DNA from: Betaproteobacteria bacterium
GTDB taxonomy: Bacteria > Pseudomonadota > Gammaproteobacteria > Burkholderiales > Burkholderiaceae
Assembly (NCBI GenBank): GCA_018969885.1
Contig: JAGWXN010000120.1
Span: 1-9,653, forward strand
DNA: 9,653 bases
Direction: 5' to 3'
The notes under the pieces were generated by a model. It saw nothing but the letters and a program-made list of their open reading frames with translations, was not told where the DNA came from and did not search any database. The first letter of the stretch is position 1. Each line of letters begins with the position of its first letter. Below are positions 1 through 6,888 of the stretch, piece after piece. Made by a program: the position numbers and the translations under genes.

Positions 1-243
1 AAGGGGGTGTCGATGTCGGCCTGGTACGGTGTCATGGCGCCTGCCGGCACACCGCGCGAAATCGTGGATCGGCTCAATACCGAGATCAATGCGGTGCTGA
101 AGGATCCGGCGGTCGTCAAACGCCTGAACGACCTGGGCGCCGACATCGGCGGTGGCACCGCGCAGGACTTCGGCCGCTTCGTCGAGGCGGAAATCAAGCG
201 TTATGCAGAGGTGGTGAAGGCCGCAGGCGCCAAGCTCGACTGA
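1..243 (+). CDS. Bug/TctC-family tripartite tricarboxylate transporter receptor, 3' end only
   Basis: The reading frame is open from the first base and ends at TGA 241-243, giving the last 80 residues of a protein whose start lies outside the window. The segment WYGVMAPAGTP near its start, followed by a helix of the type 'iVdrLN.ei..vLkdp.v..rL..lGa', is the signature of the C-terminal lobe of Bug (TctC) periplasmic receptors. These proteins bind carboxylates and other small ligands, and some deliver them to TctAB membrane permeases. No TctA or TctB gene is visible here; orphan Bug genes are common in Burkholderiales. The gene converges on the minus-strand operon, with only 47 bp between the two stop codons. 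The ligand cannot be predicted. Family assignment is firm; the gene is incomplete only because of the window edge. Confidence 0.9.
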   Translation, partial: KGVSMSAWYGVMAPAGTPREIVDRLNTEINAVLKDPAVVKRLNDLGADIGGGTAQDFGRFVEAEIKRYAEVVKAAGAKLD

Positions 244-266
244 ACCGGGAGCTCCACGCGAGCGTC

Positions 267-299
267 CCCGCCCAAGTCTTCAAGCCTGACTTACGCGGG
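267..299. terminator. Candidate bidirectional terminator hairpin between convergent genes
   Basis: CCCGC (267-271) and AAGTC (274-278) face GACTT (288-292) and GCGGG (295-299). This makes a 10-bp stem interrupted by one 2x2 internal loop, around a 9-nt loop. It lies between the plus-strand Bug gene and the minus-strand DUF35 gene and overlaps the last codons of the latter. There is no clear T-tract on either side, so termination is inferred from position and fold only. Confidence 0.4.
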
Positions 300-701
300 C
301 ACGAAACGCGGCAGCGTGAGCTCGGGCGATACGTCGTCAAACACCACGCGAAGCGGCATCCCGGCGCGAACACCGTCGGGAATGCCACCCGCGAAATTAC
401 TGATCAGAATCGGCCCTTCCTCAAGCTGCACGAGGCAGGCGTCGTAGGGCACGTCATCGCGAAAACTCACCCAGTAGGCGCGGTGAAACAGCACCCACGA
501 AAGCAGCGTCGCACGCCCGCTCACGTCCTCCCACGACTGCCGATCGGACAGGCACGCCGGGCACACCGGACCGGGCGGAAAGTGGCGGTCGCCGCAGGCA
601 TCACAGCGCTGCACTGCCAGGCGATGTTCACGCGCGCGCTGCCAGAACGGGCGGGCATCGGGATCGCCGGATGGAAGCGGCTTGTCATAGTGTCCAAGCA
701 T
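291..701 (-). CDS. DUF35 Zn-ribbon/OB-fold protein, partner of the adjacent thiolase-like enzyme
   Basis: A 136-residue protein with the standard DUF35 architecture. An N-terminal helix (about 14-30, with the typical 'FW..A.e.rL..QrC' pattern) precedes a rubredoxin-like zinc ribbon formed by C33, C36, C47 and C50, and then an OB-fold from about residue 60 to the end. The start at 699-701 was chosen because the sequence before it reads GAGGAG with a 7-nt spacer, and because translation begins with the family-like MLGHYDKPLP; a start 15 codons further upstream lies inside the previous gene. DUF35 proteins bind thiolase-superfamily enzymes, for example in archaeal HMG-CoA synthesis and in the actinobacterial Ltp2 steroid side-chain aldolase. 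The adjacency to a thiolase-like gene (11 nt apart, Shine-Dalgarno overlapping its stop) therefore supports a cytoplasmic complex. It is probably the last gene of the operon. Confidence 0.9.
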   Translation of the reverse strand: MLGHYDKPLPSGDPDARPFWQRAREHRLAVQRCDACGDRHFPPGPVCPACLSDRQSWEDVSGRATLLSWVLFHRAYWVSFRDDVPYDACLVQLEEGPILISNFAGGIPDGVRAGMPLRVVFDDVSPELTLPRFVPA

Positions 702-708
702 GTCGGTT

Positions 709-714
709 CTCCTC
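709..714 (-). promoter_or_regulatory. Ribosome binding site of the DUF35 gene
   Basis: GAGGAG on the minus strand, 7 nt before the ATG at 701. It overlaps the TGA of the thiolase-like gene (713-715), which fixes the start choice and suggests translational coupling of the two partners. Confidence 0.75.
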
Positions 715-1846
715 AGCCGCGGGTATAGATGATGGAGCGCGTGCAAGGGGCGGTTGCCACGTACTGCACGATCTCGCAGTCGGGCACCTGGCGCTCACCG
801 CACTCGCCACGCAGCTGCCGCACCGCCTCGACGTTGAGCGCCCAGCCCTGCATATAGGAGTTGGACAGGTGCCCGCCGTCGGTGTTGGTGGGCAGCCTGT
901 TGCCGAGCTGAAGCGTCCCGCCTTCCACGAACATGCCCGCCTCGCCTCGCTGGCAGAAACCCAGGCCCTCGAGGCTGAACAGCACCGTGGGGCTGAAGTT
1001 GTCATAGCACATGAGCGCATCGATATCAGACGGGCCAACGCCTGCCATGGCGTACGCCTGCTCGCCCGCATCCCGCGTTTCGGCATACCAGAAGTCGGGA
1101 TCGAAATTGGGGATGGCACTGCGGCGGAATGCGTCGCGGGCGCCAAACCCGGAAATCAGCACTGGCGGCTTTTTGAGATCGCGCGCGCGATCCGCGGTGG
1201 TGAGGATGAGGCAGACCGCGCCGTCATTGATCAGACAGTAATCAAACAGCCGGAGCGGCTCGACGATCGGGCGCGAGGCCTCGTGATCATCGATCGACAT
1301 GGGCGTCTTCATGACGGCATCGGGCTGCAGCATGGCATGCCGACGAAACGCAACCGATACCTCGGCAAGCTGGCGCGTGGTGGTGCCATAACGCTCCATG
1401 TGCATGCGAAACATCATGGCGTGGGCGGCCCCCGGCGAGGTAAAGCCCCAGGGATCCCAGAACGCGGCGCTCTCCTCCCCGCCGTAGTTCACCCGACGCG
1501 AGCGACCGATATTGGCGTAGATGAGCGCCACGTACTTCGCAGCCCCCGTGTGAAGCGCGAGCGCGGCCTCAACAATCGACATCCCCGACATTCGGCCGTG
1601 AGGCGGCATCTGAAGCGTCCAGCGGGGATCGAGGCCCAGGATCTCGCCCATCCGCGCGTAGTAGGGCACACGGCAGCACACCAGTCCGTCAATCTCGTTC
1701 TTGTCGAGCCCGCAGTCCTGGATCGCGGAGCGAAACGCCTGCGCGCCCAGTCCGTAGTCGCTCACATCGGGGAAACTGCCATAGGCGGTGTTGCCCACCC
1801 CGACCACCGCAATCTGGTTCTTGAGCGCGTGTAGCGGATTGCTCAT
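713..1846 (-). CDS. Thiolase-superfamily protein lacking the catalytic cysteine, possible Ltp2-type CoA-ester aldolase
   Basis: A 377-residue protein of the thiolase fold: 'IAVVGVGNTAYG' at the N-terminus (about 12-23), the nucleophile-elbow region GRMSG at 84-88, and a C-terminal half with CYDNFSP (280-286), GLGFCQRGE (295-302) and GGHLSNSY (324-331). Ordinary thiolases carry Cys at the elbow and a GHP histidine motif near the C-terminus. Here the elbow has no Cys, and the GHP position reads SNSY with Tyr331. This is the pattern of lipid-transfer-protein thiolase-like proteins, among them the Ltp2 retro-aldolases, which work with a DUF35 partner and are reported to use tyrosines. Tyr281 and Tyr331 are my candidates for that role (inference). 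The start is supported by AGGAGA at 1854-1859, 7 nt before the ATG. It lies 19 nt downstream of leuB-like and is followed by the DUF35 gene. Substrate unknown; an unusual acyltransferase remains possible. Confidence 0.85.
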   Translation of the reverse strand: MSNPLHALKNQIAVVGVGNTAYGSFPDVSDYGLGAQAFRSAIQDCGLDKNEIDGLVCCRVPYYARMGEILGLDPRWTLQMPPHGRMSGMSIVEAALALHTGAAKYVALIYANIGRSRRVNYGGEESAAFWDPWGFTSPGAAHAMMFRMHMERYGTTTRQLAEVSVAFRRHAMLQPDAVMKTPMSIDDHEASRPIVEPLRLFDYCLINDGAVCLILTTADRARDLKKPPVLISGFGARDAFRRSAIPNFDPDFWYAETRDAGEQAYAMAGVGPSDIDALMCYDNFSPTVLFSLEGLGFCQRGEAGMFVEGGTLQLGNRLPTNTDGGHLSNSYMQGWALNVEAVRQLRGECGERQVPDCEIVQYVATAPCTRSIIYTRG

Positions 1847-1865
1847 CCTGCATTCTCCTGGTTAT

Positions 1866-2942
1866 TCAAGCGCCCGCTGCGAGTGCTTCCAGCACCGCAT
1901 CACCCATCTCGCGCGTGCCCACCTGCTTCATGCCAGGCTGCATGATGTCCCCCGTGCGATAGCCGCTCGCGAGTGCCTGCCCGACCGCCCGTTCAATATG
2001 ATCCGCGAGGTCGGCACGATCAAACGAGTGCCGCATCATCATCGCAGCCGAGAGAATCGCGGCCAGGGGATTGGCGAGGTTTCGTCCCGCGATATCGGGC
2101 GCCGTGCCGTGCACCGGCTCGTAAAGGCCTTTGCGACCCAGCGCGAACGAGGCCGAGGGCAACATGCCGATTGAGCCCGTGAGCATGGCGGCGGCGTCCG
2201 ACACGATGTCACCAAACACATTGCCCATCACCATCACGTCGAACTGCTTGGGCGCACGCATGAGCTGCATCACCGCCGCATCGACAAACTGGTGCGTGAG
2301 TTCGACATCGGGATACGCCTCGCCCACGCGAGCCACGACCTTACGCCAGAGCTGCATCACCTCGAGCACATTGGCCTTGTCGACCGAGCACACCTTGCGC
2401 CGACGGGTCCGCGCAAGCCGAAACGCCACGTGAGCGATACGCTCGATTTCGGGCTCGGTGTAGACCATGGTGTTGAACGCCCTAGCAACGCCATCAGCCG
2501 TGGTGTCAAACCCGCGCGGCTCACCGAAATAGAGATCGCCTGTGAGCTCGCGGAGAATCATGATGTCCAGGCCTTCCACCACCTCCCGCTTGAGCGTGGA
2601 AGCCCCGATCAGCTCGGGAAACAGAAAGGCCGGACGGAAATTCGCAAACAGATCCAGGTCCTTTCGCAGCCGCAACAGACTTGCGCCCGGTCGCTTCTCG
2701 TAGGGAATCTCTTCGTCACCCGGCACGCCCACCGAGCCAAACAGGATCGCCTCAGCCTTGCGGGCGAGTGCAAGCGTATGGGCGGGCAGGGGATCGCCGT
2801 AGGCTTCGAGCGCATCCGCGCCGATCGGTGCGTGAGCAAGCTCGAAGCCAGGCTCGGCACCCGCCACCGCCTGCACCACGCGGACCGCCTGCTCGGTGAC
2901 CTCAGCGCCGATACCGTCGCCTGCGAGAACCAAAATTTTCAT
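1866..2942 (-). CDS. leuB: 3-isopropylmalate dehydrogenase family protein (LeuB-like)
   Basis: A 358-residue NAD-dependent beta-decarboxylating dehydrogenase, full length for LeuB. Visible landmarks are GDGIG at 8-12, the [14 protein letters not shown] segment at 91-104, [14 protein letters not shown] at 131-144 (with the catalytic-type Tyr138), VDKANVLE at 188-195 (catalytic-type Lys189), the metal-site segment NVFGDIVSD at 241-249, and the NAD-binding loop [12 protein letters not shown] at 275-286. The family oxidises and decarboxylates 3-isopropylmalate or related 2-hydroxy-3-carboxy acids to a 2-oxoacid. The substrate loop reads PGASLL (85-90), where I recall a glutamate in true LeuB proteins (as in RPEQAILGLR), so the substrate may not be isopropylmalate. 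The gene starts 17 nt after leuD-like, with a weak CGGAGCG Shine-Dalgarno. The symbol reflects the family, not a proven leucine role. Confidence 0.9.
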   Translation of the reverse strand: MKILVLAGDGIGAEVTEQAVRVVQAVAGAEPGFELAHAPIGADALEAYGDPLPAHTLALARKAEAILFGSVGVPGDEEIPYEKRPGASLLRLRKDLDLFANFRPAFLFPELIGASTLKREVVEGLDIMILRELTGDLYFGEPRGFDTTADGVARAFNTMVYTEPEIERIAHVAFRLARTRRRKVCSVDKANVLEVMQLWRKVVARVGEAYPDVELTHQFVDAAVMQLMRAPKQFDVMVMGNVFGDIVSDAAAMLTGSIGMLPSASFALGRKGLYEPVHGTAPDIAGRNLANPLAAILSAAMMMRHSFDRADLADHIERAVGQALASGYRTGDIMQPGMKQVGTREMGDAVLEALAAGA

Positions 2943-2959
2943 GCGATGCGCTCCGAAAA

Positions 2960-3559
2960 TCAGAATCCGTCGGCCGCGTGGCGGCGCTCGAATTCCTGCA
3001 ACTGCGCCAGGTGGCTCAGGGTGTAGTCAATTTCGTCCAGTCCCTCCAGGAGGCACCGGCGTGCAAACGGCGCGATGTCAAACCCATGGGCACCGGAATC
3101 AGGCAGCACCACCTGCTGCGCCTCAAGGTCGACCACAATGCGGGCACCCGGATGGGCCTCCAGATACGCGAGCGTGGCCACCACCACCGGCTCGGGCAGC
3201 ACCACGGGCAAGAAGCCGTTCTTGAGCGAGTTACCGGCAAAAATGTCGCCAAAACTCGGCGCAATGGCGGCCCGGAAGCCGTAGTCGTAGAGGGCCCAGA
3301 CTGCGTGCTCGCGCGAGGAGCCACAGCCGAAATTGCGTCCCGCCACGATCACGCGCGCATTTCGCCAGGCGGGCTGATTCAGCGGGAAGTCGGGGTGATC
3401 GGTGCCGTCCGCGCGCTGCCGTAAATCGCGAAACAGGTAGTTGCCGAAATCATCGCTACGGGGCTTCTGCAGATAGCGCGCAGGCACCACCTGATCGGTA
3501 TCGACATTGATCTGGGCAAGCGGCATCGCCACCGCATCGAGCCGGGTAAAGGGCCGCAT
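2960..3559 (-). CDS. leuD: 3-isopropylmalate dehydratase small subunit (LeuD-like)
   Basis: A 199-residue protein covering the whole aconitase swivel domain. It has [15 protein letters not shown] at 18-32, the substrate-binding [10 protein letters not shown] segment around 78-87, [14 protein letters not shown] after it, and the family-typical C-terminal [13 protein letters not shown]. Together with LeuC it forms the cytoplasmic hydro-lyase that moves a hydroxyl between neighbouring carbons of an alkylmalate-type acid via dehydration and rehydration. It begins 2 nt after the leuC stop, and a strong GGAGGA sits 8 nt before its ATG inside the leuC 3' end, so the two subunits are translationally coupled. 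It is slightly shorter than biosynthetic E. coli LeuD. In-cluster position downstream of a TRAP transporter suggests a catabolic paralogue. Confidence 0.92.
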   Translation of the reverse strand: MRPFTRLDAVAMPLAQINVDTDQVVPARYLQKPRSDDFGNYLFRDLRQRADGTDHPDFPLNQPAWRNARVIVAGRNFGCGSSREHAVWALYDYGFRAAIAPSFGDIFAGNSLKNGFLPVVLPEPVVVATLAYLEAHPGARIVVDLEAQQVVLPDSGAHGFDIAPFARRCLLEGLDEIDYTLSHLAQLQEFERRHAADGF

Positions 3560-3561
3560 GA

Positions 3562-4986
3562 TCAGCGTCCTCCAAGCAGGGTGCGAACATCGGTGATCCG
3601 GCCGGTCACCGCAGCGGCTGCGGCCATCGCCGGGCTCATCAGGTGGGTGCGCGAGCCCGGGCCCTGTCGCCCCACAAAATTGCGGTTGGAGGTCGACGCA
3701 CAGCGCGCGCCCGGCGCCACCAGATCACCGTTGGTACCGATGCACATCGAGCAGCCGGCATATCGCCACTGAAAGCCCGCTTCGGTGAAGACCCGGTCCA
3801 GCCCCTCCGCCTCGGCCTGTGCCTTGACGAGGCCCGAGCCAGGTACCGCCCAGGCCTCGACCCCGGCCGCCACGCGCCGCCCGCGCGCCACTGCCGCCGC
3901 CGCCCGCATATCCTCGATACGGCCATTGGTGCAGGAGCCGATGAACACCCGATCGACCGGCAGACCGGCAATCGTCTGGCCGGGCGCAAGGCCCATGTAA
4001 TCGAGCGTACGGCGCAGCGCCTCGCGACGCTCGCGATCGGGCTCGGCGGCGGGGTCCGGGATGCGCCCGTCCACGCCCAGGGCCTGCTCAGGGCTGTTGC
4101 CCCAGGTCACCATGGGTGAGATGTCGGCTGCATCCAGCGTCACTTCGCGGTCAAACCGCGCATCGGCATCGGTGGCAAGCGAACGCCAGCGCGCAAGCGC
4201 CGCGTCCCAGGCGGCGCCCTGCGGGGCGAACGGGCGGCCAGCGAGATATTCGAACGTGGTGTCATCGGGCGAGACCATGCCGGCCCGGCCCCCCGCCTCG
4301 ATCGACATGTTGCAAAGCGTGAGCCGCCCTTCGATCGAGAGGCTGCGAATCGCCGAGCCCGCATATTCAATGACATGCCCCACCGCGCCCGCCGTACCGA
4401 TCCGGGCGATGATCGCGAGAATCACGTCCTTGGCACTCACCTGTGCGCCCAGCTGCCCGTCCACCCGGATGCGCAGCGTGCGGGGCTTGCGCTGCCAGAG
4501 CGCCTGGGTGGCGAGCACATGAGCCACCTCGCTCGCGCCAATGCCAAACGCCAGCGCGCCGAGCGCGCCATGGGTCGAGGTGTGGCTATCGCCACAAACG
4601 AGCAGCATGCCAGGCTGGGTAATGCCCTGCTCTGGGGCCACCACATGAACAATGCCCTGGCGCGGATCATCAAGACCGAAGAAGCGGATGCCGCCTGCGC
4701 GTGAGTCGTTCTCGAGCGCCTGCGCCATGGCCCGCTTCTCGGGATCTGGGATCGAAGACAGGTCGCGGTTGTTGGTCGGCACGTAGTGGTCGGGGCTCGC
4801 GAACGCCCGCTCGGGCACACGCGGCGCGCGACCGCTTTCCCGCAGCATCGCGAATGCGGGTGCCGATCCATCCTGTACCAGATGCCGGTCGATGTAGAGA
4901 AGCGTCTGACCGTCTTCGCGCTCAAGCACCGCGTGGCGCGCCCAGATGCGATCAAACAGGGTCTGCGGAGTAGTGGGCGTATTCAT
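3562..4986 (-). CDS. leuC: 3-isopropylmalate dehydratase large subunit (LeuC-like)
   Basis: A 474-residue aconitase-family protein, close to the 466 of E. coli LeuC. Recognisable segments are [11 protein letters not shown] near residues 29-39, [13 protein letters not shown] (111-123), [21 protein letters not shown] (130-150), [12 protein letters not shown] (348-359) and [10 protein letters not shown] (410-419), ending in [12 protein letters not shown]. Cys352, Cys412 and Cys415 are the expected ligands of the [4Fe-4S] cluster, so the catalytic centre looks intact. The start at 4986 ([15 protein letters not shown]) matches where LeuC proteins begin. An alternative ATG at 5019 would add 11 residues and has no better Shine-Dalgarno; neither start has a strong one. 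It heads the enzyme half of the operon, 84 nt after dctM, overlapping signals with leuD downstream. Role: hydroxyl isomerisation of an alkylmalate-like acid. Confidence 0.92.
   Translation of the reverse strand: MNTPTTPQTLFDRIWARHAVLEREDGQTLLYIDRHLVQDGSAPAFAMLRESGRAPRVPERAFASPDHYVPTNNRDLSSIPDPEKRAMAQALENDSRAGGIRFFGLDDPRQGIVHVVAPEQGITQPGMLLVCGDSHTSTHGALGALAFGIGASEVAHVLATQALWQRKPRTLRIRVDGQLGAQVSAKDVILAIIARIGTAGAVGHVIEYAGSAIRSLSIEGRLTLCNMSIEAGGRAGMVSPDDTTFEYLAGRPFAPQGAAWDAALARWRSLATDADARFDREVTLDAADISPMVTWGNSPEQALGVDGRIPDPAAEPDRERREALRRTLDYMGLAPGQTIAGLPVDRVFIGSCTNGRIEDMRAAAAVARGRRVAAGVEAWAVPGSGLVKAQAEAEGLDRVFTEAGFQWRYAGCSMCIGTNGDLVAPGARCASTSNRNFVGRQGPGSRTHLMSPAMAAAAAVTGRITDVRTLLGGR
3568..3573 (-). 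promoter_or_regulatory. Ribosome binding site of leuD-like gene, inside leuC
   Basis: GGAGGA on the minus strand, 8 nt before the ATG at 3559, located within the last codons of the leuC-like gene. It fits coupled synthesis of the two isomerase subunits. Confidence 0.75.
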
Positions 4987-5013
4987 GGCGGGGCAATGTG
5001 ACAGAGCGAGGGG

Positions 5014-5056
5014 CCGCATGCAAGCGCGCCGCCCGCATGCCGTTCCGAAGACGGGC
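5014..5056. repeat. Direct repeat and small hairpin in the dctM-leuC gap
   Basis: The 8-mer CCGCATGC occurs at 5014-5021 and again at 5033-5040, a 19-bp period (about two helical turns). Each copy contains the palindrome GCATGC. The second copy overlaps an inverted repeat GCCCG (5031-5035)/CGGGC (5052-5056), with an alternative inner pairing CCGT (5040-5043)/ACGG (5051-5054). It sits in the only sizeable gap of the operon. It could be an operator, an mRNA processing or partial-termination site, or chance in GC-rich DNA. Confidence 0.3.
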
Positions 5057-5070
5057 AGGGTCCGCGGCGT

Positions 5071-6360
5071 CTACTTCAAGAGGCCGGGCAGCCAGAGCGA
5101 AAACGCGGGCACATAAGTGACAAGCAGCAGGCAGAGTCCAAGCGCGCCGTAAAACGGCCAGATGGTGCGCATCACCGCGCCCACCGACACTCCGCCGATC
5201 GCACAGCCCACGAACTGCACCGTGCCCACCGGTGGGGTGTTGAGACCGAGCGCGCAGTTGATCAGCATCAGGATGCCGAACTGCAGCGGATCCATGCCGA
5301 ACTGCTGTGCGATCGGCAGGAAAATCGGGGTACAGATAAGGATCGTGGGCGCCATGTCGAGAAAGGTGCCAAGCACAAAGAGCAGGATGTTGATCATGAG
5401 GAAGATCACCCACGGCTCGCTGCTCACTGCCTTCATCAGTTCGCCAGTACGCTGGGGCACTTCATAGAGCGCGAGGAAATAGCCAAAGGCCGCCGAAATA
5501 CCGATGAGAAGCAGCACTACGCCGGTGGTCTTGCAGGCTTTGGCGCAGGCCGCGAGAAAGTGTTTCCACGAAAGCGACTGATAGACCAGCACGGTGATCA
5601 ACAGGGCCCATGCCACGGCAATCGACGCTGACTCGGTGGCAGTGAAGATGCCGGACAGGATGCCACCCAGAATGATGAGGACGATCAGGAGCCCCGGCGC
5701 GGCGGCCATGAATGCGACCCCCACTGCACGCCATCCCGGAAACACGCCGTGCACCGGATAGCCTCGCTGGCGAGCGACCCACCAGGCCGCAGTGAGATTA
5801 CAGAGCGTGAGGATGAGGGCAGGCACCAGTCCCGCGAGAATCAGCCCGATCACGCTCACCGAGGCGATCCCCGAGGTGGCGAGCGTGAACAGGATCAGGT
5901 TGTGCGAGGTGGGCATTAGCGCCCCGACCAAGGCTGCGTGGGTGGTGACATTGACCGCATAGTCGGCGTCATAGCCCTCGCGCTTCATGAGCGGGATCAT
6001 CACGCTTCCCATCGCCGATACATCGGCCACAGGCGACCCCACGACGCCGCCAAAGAGCGTGCAGCCCAGCACATTGCTCATGCCGAGGCCGCCCCGCACA
6101 TGACCCACCAGCGAATTGGCAAACCGCACGATGCGTTCGGCGATGCCGCCGTAGAGCATCAGTTCACCCGCGAAGATAAAGAAGGGAATGGCAAGAAAGC
6201 TGAATACCTGCATGCCGCCCACCATCTTCTGGAAGACGACAGCAACCGGCAGACCGGCAGCGAGGATGGTGGCGACCGACGACAGCCCGATCGCAAACGC
6301 CACCGGTACGCCCAGGAGCAGCAGCACTGCGAAGCTCACGCAGAGGACGGTGAGTTCCAT
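5071..6360 (-). CDS. dctM: TRAP transporter large permease subunit (DctM family)
   Basis: A 429-residue, very hydrophobic inner-membrane protein of the usual DctM size with about 12 predicted membrane segments. The family signatures are visible: an N-terminal hydrophobic helix, PFFIFAGELMLYGGIAERIV around 56-75, GSPVADVSAMGSVMIPLMKREGY around 105-127, and the mirrored C-terminal repeat with LGTFLDMAPTILICTPIFLPI and GLNTPPVGTVQF. It carries the sodium-coupled transport channel for the acid delivered by DctP. I chose the ATG at 6360 over one 17 codons upstream because translation then begins with the typical short N-terminus, only 4 nt after the dctQ stop. There is no good Shine-Dalgarno, so it probably relies on coupling to dctQ. 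Confidence 0.95.
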   Translation of the reverse strand: MELTVLCVSFAVLLLLGVPVAFAIGLSSVATILAAGLPVAVVFQKMVGGMQVFSFLAIPFFIFAGELMLYGGIAERIVRFANSLVGHVRGGLGMSNVLGCTLFGGVVGSPVADVSAMGSVMIPLMKREGYDADYAVNVTTHAALVGALMPTSHNLILFTLATSGIASVSVIGLILAGLVPALILTLCNLTAAWWVARQRGYPVHGVFPGWRAVGVAFMAAAPGLLIVLIILGGILSGIFTATESASIAVAWALLITVLVYQSLSWKHFLAACAKACKTTGVVLLLIGISAAFGYFLALYEVPQRTGELMKAVSSEPWVIFLMINILLFVLGTFLDMAPTILICTPIFLPIAQQFGMDPLQFGILMLINCALGLNTPPVGTVQFVGCAIGGVSVGAVMRTIWPFYGALGLCLLLVTYVPAFSLWLPGLLK

Positions 6361-6364
6361 GGAG

Positions 6365-6856
6365 TCAGTGCCAGGCGGGCTTGATCTCGCGACCCTGCAG
6401 ATTCGCGACAATGTGCTCGATGGAAAACAGCACGATCAGGCCGCCAGCGATCACCAGCGGCACATAGTCAATGCCATCGGGTACCGGCAGCATCGGCTTC
6501 TTTTCATTCCACTTGGCCGTTGCCCACATCCAGCCGCTTTGCACCATCAGCGCGCCAAACACCGCGATCAGCGCGTGAATCAGCAGCTCGATACGGCGGC
6601 GCCAGCGCCCGGGCAGAAGCGCAACCAGCGACTCGAGCCCGATGTGGCCCGCGTCTCGCACACCCACCGCAAGCCCGAACGCCGTCACAAACAGCACCAG
6701 CAGCATAGCGAGCGCTTCAGCCCAGGTGGGCGTGTCGTTCATCACGTAGCGGCCAAACACCTGCCACTGGACGCAAACCACCACCGCGAGCAGCCCCACG
6801 ATTGCAAGCGCGAGGCTCGCGCGCGAGAGGAGCGCGCAGATGCGCGAATAGAACAT
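6365..6856 (-). CDS. dctQ: TRAP transporter small permease subunit (DctQ family)
   Basis: A 163-residue inner-membrane protein with four hydrophobic segments (about 12-31, 46-66, 88-108 and 130-150), the usual DctQ layout. The hallmark motifs are QVFGRYVMNDTPTWAEALA at 32-50 and VRDAGHIGLESL at 66-77. DctQ forms the permease with DctM and docks the DctP receptor. The gene begins 32 nt after the dctP stop and ends 4 nt before the dctM ATG. No convincing Shine-Dalgarno precedes the ATG at 6856, and no alternative start codon fits better. Its position between the receptor and large permease genes is the common order of three-component TRAP systems. Confidence 0.93.
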   Translation of the reverse strand: MFYSRICALLSRASLALAIVGLLAVVVCVQWQVFGRYVMNDTPTWAEALAMLLVLFVTAFGLAVGVRDAGHIGLESLVALLPGRWRRRIELLIHALIAVFGALMVQSGWMWATAKWNEKKPMLPVPDGIDYVPLVIAGGLIVLFSIEHIVANLQGREIKPAWH

Positions 6857-6888
6857 GATCGCGCGAGCTGCGGTTCAGGCCGCCGGGA

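Noticed and set aside
671..1834. A 387-codon open frame on the plus strand opposite the thiolase-like gene
   Set aside because: It is a shadow of GC-rich codon bias: its translation is rich in Arg, His and Gly with no family signature, while the minus strand encodes a clear thiolase-fold protein with a Shine-Dalgarno.
1851..1853. An ATG just upstream of the thiolase-like start
   Set aside because: It is 7 nt upstream and out of frame, and it lies within the Shine-Dalgarno spacer.
2292..3026. A 244-codon open frame on the plus strand opposite leuB
   Set aside because: It spans the leuB-leuD junction antisense, shows no recognisable domain, and is explained by codon bias of the real genes.
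1866..4986. Standard leucine biosynthesis operon as the full explanation
   Set aside because: The three enzymes are recognisable, but leuA and the usual betaproteobacterial neighbours are absent from this window, and the genes are co-transcribed with a TRAP transporter and a thiolase-like/DUF35 pair. It is kept as an alternative, not as the main reading.
4987..5019. N-terminal extension of leuC to the ATG at 5019
   Set aside because: The extra 11 residues do not look like LeuC, and homologues begin at about the residue encoded at 4986; no better Shine-Dalgarno supports the longer form.
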